Program-made: the position numbers and the translations under genes | Notes under the pieces: generated by a model | What the model was told of the DNA's origin: nothing | Seen by the model: only the letters and a program-made list of their open reading frames with translations | The model's database searches: none | Origin: DASYSA01 sp036003885 | GTDB taxonomy: Bacteria; Acidobacteriota; Blastocatellia; UBA7656 | Assembly: GCA_036003885.1 (NCBI GenBank) | Contig: DASYSA010000217.1 | Span: forward strand, 1-17,457 | DNA length: 17,457 nt | Reading direction: 5' to 3' | Shown here: positions 7,195-14,880 of the stretch, one piece after another | Numbering within the stretch: position 1 is the first letter of the stretch | Layout: every line of letters starts with the position of its first letter

Positions 7195-10100
7195 TCATTC
7201 GTGGTTCCTTTTTGCTGCCCTTTGCAAAGTGAAGATGGTTCCTCCACCGCGCCCCCCGCTCCACTCGACCTCAGCTTGTATCAAGCTGGCGCGGGAACGG
7301 ATGTTTGCCAATCCGCGACCCATGGAGACCCTGCACCCGACATCGAAGCCGCTTCCGTTGTCTTCAAGTTCAATTGCCCACCCGCCATCCGTCTCGCTCG
7401 TGACGACTAGCCGGACGTGAGTTGCGTTCGAGTGATGACAGGTGTTGCTGATCGCTTCCTGCAAGATCCGATAGATCTGGATCTGCTCGGCCGGGGCAAG
7501 CCGCAGCCTCTCTTCGATGGCATCGTCACAAACGAATTCGTACTCGAACCTGTGATCGCTGGGCATGTGCGCAACTGCATCCGCAATCGCCCATTCGAGT
7601 GCGGCCGCCAATCCGACATTCGACAGAGTCGAAGGGCTGAGATCTTCACAGATGCGGCGAATCTCGGTTGATATTGTCTCTACCTCGCCGCGGAGAACGG
7701 CGGGGTCGATTGTTTCGCGCCCGTTCTCGTTCTCACGCGCCGGCAGTTGATCGGTGAGCAGCAGCAGCCGTCGCAGGTCGGCGAGTGTCTGATCGTGCAG
7801 GTCGCGCGAAATTCGCCTGCGCTCGGCCTCGGTCTCATTCGCCAATTGCATTCGAGTGTCGGCAAGCTGCAGGTTCGCGTCGCCAAGCGCGACATTTGTG
7901 CGAGTGAGCCGCAAGTTCTGACGACGTCCCCACCACATCGCAACCAGCGCCAATGCGAGGAGAACCGCCAGTCCGCTGCTGGCCCAGGGAAACGGCGCGC
8001 GCGCGACTTGAAAGTCAAGCGCAAACGGTTCAGAAGCCGCCAGGTCATTGGTGAATGCACGCGCCTCGACGCGGTAGCGCCCCGGCCGCAGATTCTCAAT
8101 CAGAAACTGCGAATCACGAGCGAGTTTATGACCGAGCAGTTTGCCATGGGAGTCGTACAACGAAAACGAGTATTGAAACTGTTCGGGGAAGGTCCGGCTG
8201 CTGAACGCCTCAAGATCAACCAGGAGGCCGCTCTGCGGATAGTCCAAACTCAATCCCGCGTGAATCTCCTCAGGCTGAAAAAGGCGTTTGCTCATCACCC
8301 GAGCAACTCTGAGTTGCGGAGCGATGTGACCGGGTATGTAGCGAGCAACGCCACGGTTGGTTCCAATCCACAACACTTCGTCGCCTGATGCTTCGGTTGT
8401 AGCCAGAATCGCGAAGGCGTTTTGTGAGGGCAGACCCTGTTCGGCTCCCAGCCGAGCGATTACCGGACCACCGCCGTCGTCGATCAGGATCCTGTACAGG
8501 CCGCCACCTGCGGTTACACACCAGGCGGTGTTTGCCCTTGCAATGACTTTTCGCACATCGTTGCCCTCGAGAAGCGTTAGCAACTGGCCGGACCTGTATG
8601 CGTTCAAGCCGTCGGGTGTCGCAAGCCACAACGTTCCGTCACTGCTGCCACCAATCGACCAGGCAGTCTTGCCGCTCATGGAGTCGAGCGCAGCCTCGCG
8701 ACGGACCTCTCTGCCATCGAAGACGAAAACCCCGTCGCCGGCGGTCCCTATCCAAAGCCGCTTGTCATTGTCGGAATGAAGGCTGACGGCCGACTGACCC
8801 GGCCAGACCAGCACATGCCGATCGCGTTCCAGCCGTTCCAAACCTCGCCCGAAGCTGGCGATGTAAAATGACCCCTGAAACTCGCATATCGCTCGCACAC
8901 TGTCGCCGGTTGCACCTGTTTCATCCGCGGGCTCGATTCTTGAAAACAGCCGGTCCCCCGGAAGCGGTCCTGAGATCCCGTGAGCGCGGCGCTGTTTGGT
9001 AGTCGGCTTGATGCCGGTGAAGAGACCGGACGCAGTTCCGACCAGGAGATGTTCCGGGGCATCCTCTGCAATCGAATGGACGGTCTTGCCTTGTAGCTCT
9101 TTGATCTCATGCCACGCTTCCGCTTTCGCGCTACGAACGAAGAGCCCCCGGTTAGTCCCGCACCAGATCCAGCCATCTCTCGACTGAAAGAGCGCACGGG
9201 TGAAGTTGCTCTCCCGGTGAATCGATACGGTCTCGATCCGAAGACTCCGGGGATCGTAACGGCACGCTCCGCGATCTGTGCCGAACCACACGACTCCTTC
9301 ACGGTCAACGAACACGGCGTAGATGTGATTTGAGCGAAGCCCGCCTGCGGTGTTCTCGAAGGTGAAGTGTTCGAGCTTGTGGGACTCTCCATACGTGAAT
9401 GCGCCCTGTCCCTCGGTGCCGGCCCACAAGGCACCCTGCGGATCAAACGCCAGAGCAGTAACGGTTCCCGTGTTCATCGCGAGCTTCTGCGGCCGGATCA
9501 GGTCAGCGCTCTGAAACAGTCCGCTGTCCCGATCTGTTGTCTGCGCGCCGAACCACGGCCGGCCCCGAGCATCGATCGCGATAGCTTCGACAAAGAATGC
9601 GCGCGGCCTGCTGAGAATCTCTCTCACCTCGTCGCCTTCGACTGCCAGCAATCCGCGGCTATGAGAGCCGACGAGCAGCATATTACCCATCAGCGCAAGA
9701 CTGGTAAGGGGAAGGGGACTACGGCTCGCCGAATCTGATTGGAGAAGGGGGTGATCTTCGGACTTGATTGTGCGCACGGCTAGCGAGCCGTCGGCCTGCC
9801 GTGAGCAGGAGAAAATAGATCCCTGTTCACTCGCGAAAACAACGCGGCTGGAATCGGAAGTCAGGATGGCGGTTATCGGCTTGCCGACGGTCTCCGGAAT
9901 CGGCCTGAATTCGCCACCGACGAGCCGGGTCGCACCCGAGTCTGTTCCGATCCACAACACGCCCTGGCTATCAAGTTTGATTGCTCGTACGCGACCTGCG
10001 GGAAGGCCTTCGGCGACGATCTTGTGAATGCGGCGACCGTCGTACTTCGCGAGTCCGCCGTCAGTTCCGAGCCACAGAAACCCTTCGGTGTCCTGGGCAA

Positions 10101-10284
10101 TGACCCGGACGTGATCTGAAGGCAGACCATGAAATAGAGTGACCGATCCCCATTGATGGAGATTGGCGGAGGAGGTGGAAGGGATGAGTGACTGTGCCTG
10201 GGCGGTCACTGCATAAATCAAGAGCGCAGTGACTCCGGCGATCCCGAGAAGCAGACGCCTGTCAGTGTATCCCTTAGCGGTCAT
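7195..10284 (-). CDS. Propeller-sensor histidine kinase (Reg_prop/Y_Y_Y/HisKA_3)
   Basis: The product is 1029 residues. A signal peptide (residues 1-30, ending AQAQ) exports the sensor to the periplasm. From about 40 to 660 come repeated two-component-regulator propeller blades with the hallmark 'D-x-x-G-x-h-W-h-G-T', for example DTEGFLWLGTDGGL, DSQGVLWIGTDSG, DREGVVWFGTDRG. A Y_Y_Y-type domain follows (about 680-755), then one membrane helix (about 764-782) and a short coiled coil. The HisKA_3 region RRRISRDLHDQTL carries phospho-acceptor His830. The HATPase domain has the N box LQEAISNTCHHSNA, the G1 box DNGSGFD and a GRGLANIRSRA loop. All kinase motifs look intact. It probably phosphorylates the LuxR-type regulator encoded 8 nt upstream. 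The ligand is unknown; such propellers often sense polysaccharide pieces. Confidence 0.95.
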   Translation of the reverse strand: MTAKGYTDRRLLLGIAGVTALLIYAVTAQAQSLIPSTSSANLHQWGSVTLFHGLPSDHVRVIAQDTEGFLWLGTDGGLAKYDGRRIHKIVAEGLPAGRVRAIKLDSQGVLWIGTDSGATRLVGGEFRPIPETVGKPITAILTSDSSRVVFASEQGSIFSCSRQADGSLAVRTIKSEDHPLLQSDSASRSPLPLTSLALMGNMLLVGSHSRGLLAVEGDEVREILSRPRAFFVEAIAIDARGRPWFGAQTTDRDSGLFQSADLIRPQKLAMNTGTVTALAFDPQGALWAGTEGQGAFTYGESHKLEHFTFENTAGGLRSNHIYAVFVDREGVVWFGTDRGACRYDPRSLRIETVSIHRESNFTRALFQSRDGWIWCGTNRGLFVRSAKAEAWHEIKELQGKTVHSIAEDAPEHLLVGTASGLFTGIKPTTKQRRAHGISGPLPGDRLFSRIEPADETGATGDSVRAICEFQGSFYIASFGRGLERLERDRHVLVWPGQSAVSLHSDNDKRLWIGTAGDGVFVFDGREVRREAALDSMSGKTAWSIGGSSDGTLWLATPDGLNAYRSGQLLTLLEGNDVRKVIARANTAWCVTAGGGLYRILIDDGGGPVIARLGAEQGLPSQNAFAILATTEASGDEVLWIGTNRGVARYIPGHIAPQLRVARVMSKRLFQPEEIHAGLSLDYPQSGLLVDLEAFSSRTFPEQFQYSFSLYDSHGKLLGHKLARDSQFLIENLRPGRYRVEARAFTNDLAASEPFALDFQVARAPFPWASSGLAVLLALALVAMWWGRRQNLRLTRTNVALGDANLQLADTRMQLANETEAERRRISRDLHDQTLADLRRLLLLTDQLPARENENGRETIDPAVLRGEVETISTEIRRICEDLSPSTLSNVGLAAALEWAIADAVAHMPSDHRFEYEFVCDDAIEERLRLAPAEQIQIYRILQEAISNTCHHSNATHVRLVVTSETDGGWAIELEDNGSGFDVGCRVSMGRGLANIRSRASLIQAEVEWSGGRGGGTIFTLQRAAKRNHE

Positions 10285-10292
10285 GGCCCTGG

Positions 10293-11066
10293 TCAGCTCT
10301 CACTCTTTTTAAGCCCGATTTCGCCATCAACGCACTTTTTCCGGTCGCGGTCGATCCAGCCCTCAAGCTCTTTGGCAGCCTTCTCGAGCTCGTCACTGTT
10401 TATAAGCCCACGCCTCAGCGCTTCGAAGAAGGCCCGTGTGCGAATGTTATATGCGAGCTTGTCATAAGCTTCGTTGGGAGTGCCCTCAGGAGATGAGGCG
10501 AACAGCTTTTCATAGAGGGTCGCGAGCCGGCTCTCGACGCCGCGTAAGCTCAAGCTACACTTTCGCGCGATGGCCCAGTTCGAGAGCCCGAGGGCGAGAT
10601 AGTACAACGCCTCGGCTTCGAACTCGGTCAGCAATGGACGCTTGAACGAGTCTTTGAAGGCCGGGTCGATCATGTCGGCGCCGTCCTCAAGCACCGCGGC
10701 GACAAAACGAAGGAAGCGAGTCTCAGGGTTGTTCTTGTCGATGAAGCCGTAGGCCGGCTGCGGGTGTACCGATTTGACGATCTTGCGAATCTCGTTGATG
10801 TAGACCTCGTGAGGGAATTGAGTCCAGAAGATTATTCGAGCGCCTGGGAAGCCTCGCCATATCGCCCGAGCAGCCTTCACTCCTGACAGTTTGGGCATTT
10901 GAATGTCGAGCACGCAGAGTTCAGGCCTGTGCTCAAGCGCCAGCTCCACCGTGGTCTCTCCGTCTCCCGCCTCGAGCACGGGTGTGTGTGACGGGAATTC
11001 ACGCTCGAGGAGTTCGCGCAAATAGCGCCGCTGGGCGATGTTGTCTTCGGCTATCAGAATGGGCAT
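10293..11066 (-). CDS. LuxR/NarL-type response regulator
   Basis: The product is 257 residues. The N-terminal receiver has the acidic pair Glu7-Asp8 in ILIAEDN, phospho-acceptor Asp54 in CVLDIQMPKLSG, Thr82 and Lys111 (GFIDKNN). A LuxR-type helix-turn-helix follows at about 146-190 (LTEFEAEALYYLALGLSNWA, then RGVESRLATLYEKLF). An extra charged C-terminal tail of about 65 residues is longer than in typical NarL proteins. ATG at 11066 is chosen because the receiver begins there. The frame stays open back to 11411, but that extension is antisense to the hydrolase gene and reads as non-protein. The kinase gene starts 8 nt downstream, so this is a cognate pair. No strong ribosome site is visible (CTGGAA). 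Confidence 0.92.
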   Translation of the reverse strand: MPILIAEDNIAQRRYLRELLEREFPSHTPVLEAGDGETTVELALEHRPELCVLDIQMPKLSGVKAARAIWRGFPGARIIFWTQFPHEVYINEIRKIVKSVHPQPAYGFIDKNNPETRFLRFVAAVLEDGADMIDPAFKDSFKRPLLTEFEAEALYYLALGLSNWAIARKCSLSLRGVESRLATLYEKLFASSPEGTPNEAYDKLAYNIRTRAFFEALRRGLINSDELEKAAKELEGWIDRDRKKCVDGEIGLKKSES

Positions 11067-11097
11067 TTCCAGAACATTCTCTCTGTTCCGGCGCGTT

Positions 11098-11973
11098 CTA
11101 AGGACGTCCGCGCAGATATTTGTCGAAGAATGCGAGCACCCGGTCTTCATACTCCTGCGTCGCCGCGTGGTGCAAGTCAACGTGCGCCGCGCCATCAACG
11201 ACCCAGAACTCCTTCGGCTCACTCGCGGCGTTGAGGAGCTGGTTGGACTCGTCGAGCGTCGTGGCTCGATCTTGAGAGCCGGCGATGAATAGTTTGGGAG
11301 CGGCGATTTGACTAACCCGATCGACTGGACAAAGAAGGTCGGCTTCAACTCCCAAACGAGGACCAAGCTGCATTGTGAGCAGAGGTGTAAGCGCACCAGC
11401 CCAGAAACCAAGTCGTACTTTCAACCGGTTAGCAATGGCTCGATCTATTGCGGGGTAAACCTGCTCGAGTACCATCGCGTCGGAGTCCAGGGACGGTGAG
11501 GCGAGCAAGGCCGCTGCCCCTCCCATCGACGTTCCAATCAGGGCGATCTTCTCATCGGGCAGCCGCCCCCTGAGAAAAGCGACTGCGGCCTGTGCGTCCC
11601 TGCTCTCGAGGTGGCCAAAAGTTATTTGCCTGCCAATGCTCTCCCCATGAGCTTGAAAATCGAAAAGCAGAACAGAATAGCCGGCCCTGGATAGAAAGCG
11701 AGCGCGCCCCAACATGCTAAGGCGGTTCGCGCGAACACCGTGCATCAGAACTACCGAGCCGGCTCCTTTTGTTCCGCGGATGAACCAACCATGAATTGTC
11801 GATCCCGACTCGCTGTGGAACTCAACGCGTTCGATTTCCAGATCTTCAGGAGGATTGCCGATGGCTTGCTGGCAGGGTGCGCTCAGAGCGCTTCCTGCCA
11901 GCCAAGTTGCGACGAAACAGCCGAGTAGCGATATTATGAGGGCGATCGGAAAAAACCTGCGTTTCATTCGCAT
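11098..11973 (-). CDS. Exported or membrane-anchored alpha/beta hydrolase
   Basis: The product is 291 residues. The N-terminus is a basic start followed by a hydrophobic stretch at 7-30; it may be cut after ALSA or stay as an anchor. An LLGC sequence at 16-19 resembles a lipobox but lies too deep in the hydrophobic core to be convincing. The hydrolase core has the oxyanion His-Gly at 78-79, the nucleophile Ser149 in GTSMGG, Asp235 in GSQDRAT and His264 in GAAHVDLH, a complete catalytic triad. It resembles the general serine esterase/peptidase-like hydrolases of the BAAT/YqkD kind; the substrate is unknown. GGAGG lies 6 nt upstream of the ATG at 11973. It is followed after 31 nt by the response regulator, so it may be co-transcribed with the two-component pair. 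Confidence 0.88.
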   Translation of the reverse strand: MRMKRRFFPIALIISLLGCFVATWLAGSALSAPCQQAIGNPPEDLEIERVEFHSESGSTIHGWFIRGTKGAGSVVLMHGVRANRLSMLGRARFLSRAGYSVLLFDFQAHGESIGRQITFGHLESRDAQAAVAFLRGRLPDEKIALIGTSMGGAAALLASPSLDSDAMVLEQVYPAIDRAIANRLKVRLGFWAGALTPLLTMQLGPRLGVEADLLCPVDRVSQIAAPKLFIAGSQDRATTLDESNQLLNAASEPKEFWVVDGAAHVDLHHAATQEYEDRVLAFFDKYLRGRP

Positions 11974-11995
11974 CGACGGCCTCCGCGCTCTCTAT

Positions 11996-12028
11996 ACCGG
12001 GAACTGCCTATTGCGGCAATGTTCCGGT
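11996..12028. promoter_or_regulatory. Dyad upstream of hydrolase/two-component unit
   Basis: ACCGG (11996-12000), AAC (12002-12004) and TGCC (12005-12008) are mirrored by GGCA (12015-12018), GTT (12021-12023) and CCGGT (12024-12028). This gives 12 pairs with small bulges and a 6-nt loop. A weak minus-strand promoter overlaps it (TTGCCG at 12014-12019, TATAGA at 11991-11996, 17-nt spacer). It could be an operator or an mRNA hairpin. Confidence 0.35.
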
Positions 12029-12109
12029 AACGTTGGTCGGCGGCTTTGATGCTACGGCCGGTCTGTTGGTTGGTCAATGTGGTTAGCCACAGTACCTGAA
12101 GTAAGCTCG

Positions 12110-13015
12110 TCAACCTACGGCTGTGAGCAGGCCACGCCGGGACGACAGGAAATCGATCGCGTGGTGATAAGCGGCGTCGACGGCGGCTCGGCCTTCTGAA
12201 AGGGTCTTCGGTCCGATTGGCGGTACAACTGGTTCGACCCACGTTATCCGGCTCCTGGCATCGCCAAGCGCCTTTAGCCGGTGTTGCTCGATCTCTTTGC
12301 GCGCCGCGGTGAGGGCCTGTTCGAACAGGGACACGACCGACCAGGTCCGCTCCTCGAATCGGGTCGACTCGGTCCGCGTTGGGAGATAGTGAATGATGAC
12401 GCGGTCCGGTTGCTCCGATTCCAGGATCACTTCGAGGGGGACCTTAGCCAGAAATCCGCCATCCCAATACTGGCAACCGTTCAGCGACTTCGGTGACATC
12501 AGAAACGGGTAACCGCATGAGGCTCGAACCTTGTCGGCAATCCGTCCGGAGCTGAAGGTCTCATCGGCGCCCCGCGTCAGATTAAGCGCTGTAACATAAA
12601 GAGCCCGAGGGCATGCTTCAAAGGTCTTCGCTCGCAGGTGGCGCTCCATCAGCTCTTCGAAACGGTTGCCTTTCAGCCAGCCTGTCCAGCCGCGGCCTTG
12701 TCTGAAGAGAGCTTTCGCAATTCCCGTGATCCCAGTGCTGTCCCAGATGTCGCTGCGACGTACGCTGGTGAGCATATCTACGATCTCGTTTGCCGGAACA
12801 CCTGAGGCGTGCAGGGCAGCGACGATCGCGCCCGCGCTCGAACCGGCTATCGCGCGATAGTCAATGCCCAACTCCTCGATTGCAAGCATGAATCCGGCGT
12901 GAGCGAAGAAACCGAAGTAGCCGGCGGATAGAATTATCGCAATGCGTGGGCGCGCGGCTGGTCCATCACGCCTGGTGCTCGGCTCGTCCTTTGGCCTCGG
13001 AAGGCCGGCGGTCAT
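12110..13015 (-). CDS. Patatin-like phospholipase
   Basis: The product is 301 residues. Patatin enzymes are lipid acyl hydrolases with a Ser-Asp dyad. Here Ser60 lies in GSSAG (the GxSxG motif, in IAGSSAGAIVAAL) and Asp185 in WDGGFLAKVPL. The oxyanion stretch near 29-41 (LSAGYFGFFAHAG) departs from the common GGGxRG form: the third Gly is Tyr and the Arg is Gly. Activity or substrate range may therefore differ. There is no signal peptide; the first 20 residues are polar and probably disordered, so a cytoplasmic protein is likely. GGAGGAGGT lies 5 nt upstream of the ATG, which fixes the start. About 136 nt separate it from the hydrolase gene in the same direction; another lipid or ester enzyme next door is suggestive but not proof of a shared role. 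Confidence 0.92.
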   Translation of the reverse strand: MTAGLPRPKDEPSTRRDGPAARPRIAIILSAGYFGFFAHAGFMLAIEELGIDYRAIAGSSAGAIVAALHASGVPANEIVDMLTSVRRSDIWDSTGITGIAKALFRQGRGWTGWLKGNRFEELMERHLRAKTFEACPRALYVTALNLTRGADETFSSGRIADKVRASCGYPFLMSPKSLNGCQYWDGGFLAKVPLEVILESEQPDRVIIHYLPTRTESTRFEERTWSVVSLFEQALTAARKEIEQHRLKALGDARSRITWVEPVVPPIGPKTLSEGRAAVDAAYHHAIDFLSSRRGLLTAVG

Positions 13016-13350
13016 TTAGAACCTCCTCCGGGATTCATTCAGCGGGGCATACTACTCTGCCGTTTAGAGGTCATCAAGGGGTGCGCGTAAAGATTCAGCG
13101 CGAGAGTCCAGGGACCGCTTGACCGCAAAAAGACTATTCACCGCATGAACACCGGTCACGGGAGGAACGAATTGAAAATCAGAATCGCAGAATCGAGGGC
13201 CTGACCCCGTTCAATAGGCGTGGTTTGATCGGGCGGCAATCGCTGCTAGAATGTGAAGCCTTCAGAGTTGGAGACGTCACTGATAACGGTGATCGATCTC
13301 GTGTCGATTGCTTTCATCAGTCTCGGTAAACGGCAATCAGGGAGAAATTC
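13016..13350. other. Divergent intergenic region
   Basis: This region carries the patatin ribosome site at its left end and the promoter and leader of the P-loop ATPase gene at its right end. The middle has only very short frames. I see no RNA gene or repeat. Confidence 0.45.
13225..13252 (+). promoter_or_regulatory. Possible sigma-70 promoter of P-loop ATPase gene
   Basis: TTGATC (13225-13230, 4 of 6) and TAGAAT (13247-13252, 5 of 6) are separated by 16 nt. Transcription would begin near 13259, giving a leader of about 90 nt before the TTG start at 13351. Confidence 0.35.
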
Positions 13351-13902
13351 TTGTTCAAGGTCGCACTGGTTGGAACGCATGGCGTCAACAAGACCACCCT
13401 TGCCTACGAGCTCGCCGGATTGCTCAAGCGGCGCGGCAAAACAGTCGAATTGCTGACCGAAATCGCCCGCGAGTGTCCCTTCCCGCTCAATGAACACGCG
13501 AGCCGCGAGGCGTATCATTGGATCATCGCGCGACAGGTCCAACTCGAGATAGAGAAGTCGCCGCGAGCGGACATACTCGTTTGCGACCGATCGGTTTTGG
13601 ACAACTTTGCCTACTATGTTCGGCGCTATGGCGACATTGGCAAGGAGGCTGATGGCCTGGGGTCATATTGTCGCTCGTGGATGGACACATATGATCTGCT
13701 TGTACGCCTCCCCATCGCGCAGCAGCTTGCGCCGGATGGGTTTCGTTCCACTGATGTGGTGTTTCAGCAAGAGATTGATGGCTTATGCGACAGGCTGTTT
13801 GACCCTTACAATCAGATCACTCACCCGGTTTACTTGCGCGGCTCGATGTCAGCCGCCGAGATCGGCCAGTTTATTGAGGGGTCGTCGATCATCACCCGGT
13901 AA
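13351..13902 (+). CDS. P-loop ATPase/kinase-like protein (AAA_28-like)
   Basis: The product is 183 residues and starts with TTG, preceded by GGGAGA at a good distance; no ATG gives a complete P-loop. The N-terminus LFKVALVGTHGVNKTTLAYE is a Walker A loop, but the Gly before the Lys is replaced by Asn13 (GTHGVNKT instead of GTHGVGKT). Next come a helix and LLTEIARECPF (about 34-44), then a Walker-B-like strand DILVCDRSVLDNFAYY (about 74-89) whose Asp-Arg-Ser resembles the DRS motif of nucleoside and nucleotide kinases. The size and layout fit small NadR- or deoxynucleoside-kinase-like ATPases. The substrate is unknown and the gene stands alone. Confidence 0.82.
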   Translation: MFKVALVGTHGVNKTTLAYELAGLLKRRGKTVELLTEIARECPFPLNEHASREAYHWIIARQVQLEIEKSPRADILVCDRSVLDNFAYYVRRYGDIGKEADGLGSYCRSWMDTYDLLVRLPIAQQLAPDGFRSTDVVFQQEIDGLCDRLFDPYNQITHPVYLRGSMSAAEIGQFIEGSSIITR

Positions 13903-13945
13903 AGCGAAATGGCCAGTAGCATCCCATGGGGGCAGCGCCGAGTCT

Positions 13946-14008
13946 CGCACGCTGGAAGCGTGCGTACCCAGGCGCGCGTCAGCTGTAGAGAACGTCCGGC
14001 TTGGGTAC
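13946..14008. repeat. Perfect palindrome with outer inverted arms
   Basis: CGCACGCT (13946-13953) and AGCGTGCG (13957-13964) form a perfect 8-bp stem with a GGA loop. GTACCCA (13964-13970) is mirrored by TGGGTAC (14002-14008), so a second stem can form around the following 31 nt. No T-run follows, so a classic terminator is unlikely. It sits about 45 nt after the P-loop ATPase stop codon. Confidence 0.65.
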
Positions 14009-14102
14009 AGCCGCCGATTTCATTTGGAACGCTAGTGGGCTGACAAAGGTGTGGCAGTCTGAAATCGGGGCGTTTTCGAGCACCACGGGAAACAGCCGGT
14101 AG

Positions 14103-14118
14103 TGGCACGAAAGTTTCT
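14103..14118 (+). promoter_or_regulatory. Sigma-54-like promoter, one key base off
   Basis: TGGCACG (14103-14109) is a perfect -24 element. After 4 nt comes TTTCT (14114-14118) where TTGCW is expected, so the normally invariant -12 G is T. Transcription would start near 14129, about 30 nt before the small secreted protein gene. Confidence 0.3.
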
Positions 14119-14158
14119 CTTGTGGGGACGGAATTAACTCAGCTAATCGGAGGAAACT

Positions 14159-14449
14159 ATGTGTAAGAGAATCAAGGAACTCATTGCGGCGTTCACCCTG
14201 ACCATAATGATTGCTCTGGTCAGTTCCGCCTCAGCGCAGCAAGACACGAAGCAGGGGGCCACCACCGCAAAGGGTCAGTATAAGGAATCGGGCAAAGAGG
14301 TGGGGAAAGCAGGCAAGAGCCTGGGTCACAACGTCAGGCATGGCCGGCTCGCGCGCGGGGGAAAGCATTTCGGCAAACACATGGGACACGCTGGGAGGAA
14401 TTTCGGACGTGGAACCAAGCGCGTGGTGAAGAGAGCAGTCGAGCCTTAG
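14159..14449 (+). CDS. Small secreted Gly/Lys/His-rich basic protein
   Basis: The product is 96 residues. A signal peptide covers residues 1-26 (basic start, core ELIAAFTLTIMIALVSS, cut after ASA). The mature part of about 70 residues is hydrophilic and very basic, with glycines spaced every three to four residues among Lys, Arg and His (GKEVGKAGKSLGHN, then GGKHFGKHMGHAGRNFGRG). This spacing looks like an amphipathic or glycine-zipper-like helix, or a polyanion-binding tail. GGAGG lies 6 nt upstream of the ATG. No homologous family is recognised, so no function is assigned. Translation is likely real because of the signal peptide and ribosome site. Confidence 0.75.
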   Translation: MCKRIKELIAAFTLTIMIALVSSASAQQDTKQGATTAKGQYKESGKEVGKAGKSLGHNVRHGRLARGGKHFGKHMGHAGRNFGRGTKRVVKRAVEP

Positions 14450-14499
14450 CGAAAAACAGGGCTGAACAACATAATCGCCTGCATTTGGAGCAAAGCGAG

Positions 14500-14587
14500 C
14501 GCCCCGTTACGGGGCGACCCTCCGTCGTCTCGCCTGTAGATCGCGAGACCTCAACGATAGACAAAAGAAGCCTGGGGGCGACGGAGG
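14500..14587. repeat. Tandem and nested stem-loops
   Basis: First hairpin: CGCCCCG (14500-14506) and CGGGGCG (14510-14516), 7 perfect pairs with a TTA loop. Second: CCTCCGTCG (14519-14527) pairs with CGACGGAGG (14579-14587), and inside it GTCTCGC (14527-14533) pairs with GCGAGAC (14543-14549). The first may end the upstream transcript, but no T-run follows. The nested pair could be part of a structured RNA. Confidence 0.5.
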
Positions 14588-14678
14588 TCCCTGCCCGGGT
14601 TATCTACATTCGCATTCGTCGATCCGCTTCCCCATATCGACCAGAAGCGCGCAAGGGTCCGAATTCTTACCCTCAACC

Positions 14679-14705
14679 TAAAGTTCTAAACAAATCGGCC
14701 GATAA
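14679..14705 (+). promoter_or_regulatory. Sigma-28 (FliA) type promoter
   Basis: TAAAGTTC (14679-14686), an 11-nt spacer, and GCCGATAA (14698-14705) match the FliA consensus TAAAGTTT-N11-GCCGATAA at 15 of 16 bases with exact spacing. Transcription would start near 14712, about 170 nt before the receiver gene at 14881. The downstream genes are chemotaxis-like, which agrees with a flagellar-class promoter. Confidence 0.75.
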
Positions 14706-14880
14706 GTATCTATTGACGGGGACAGCAACCAGACATGGACGGGTTTTGGTGCGGATTCTGTTGAGGATCGGTCGATCAGATCGGGTTATCAATTCTTTGG
14801 CTGACGTGTGGGGGCCGGTTTCCTGACAATCGGGAAGAGATCGCTGGCCCGTCTCTAAATCCAATCAGGAGTGTGCAGGT

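Larger units (their letters stand above)
14450..14880. other. Intergenic region with hairpins and a sigma-28 promoter
   Basis: This 431-base gap holds the nested hairpins at 14500-14587, the sigma-28-type promoter at 14679-14705 and a leader of about 170 nt ahead of the receiver gene. A 113-codon frame (14485-14826) crosses all of these; it has no ribosome site and no known motif, so it is not called. Confidence 0.5.

Noticed and set aside
7747..8388. 213-codon plus-strand frame opposite the histidine kinase
   Set aside because: Antisense shadow of a GC-rich gene with intact kinase motifs on the other strand.
8748..9446. 232-codon minus-strand frame inside the kinase gene
   Set aside because: Alternative frame of the propeller region; the composition is not protein-like and the main frame has repeated propeller motifs.
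11067..11411. 115-codon N-terminal extension of the response regulator
   Set aside because: It is antisense to the hydrolase coding sequence and the receiver domain begins cleanly at 11066.
13016..13350. Riboswitch or small RNA in the divergent gap
   Set aside because: No conserved riboswitch core or extended pairing could be seen; only a possible promoter is supported.
13607..14035. 142-codon plus-strand frame overlapping the P-loop ATPase gene
   Set aside because: Out-of-frame shadow with Arg/Ser-rich composition and no ribosome site.
14485..14826. 113-codon frame ahead of the receiver gene
   Set aside because: It crosses stem-loops and the sigma-28-type promoter, starts at TTG without a ribosome site and has no recognisable domain.
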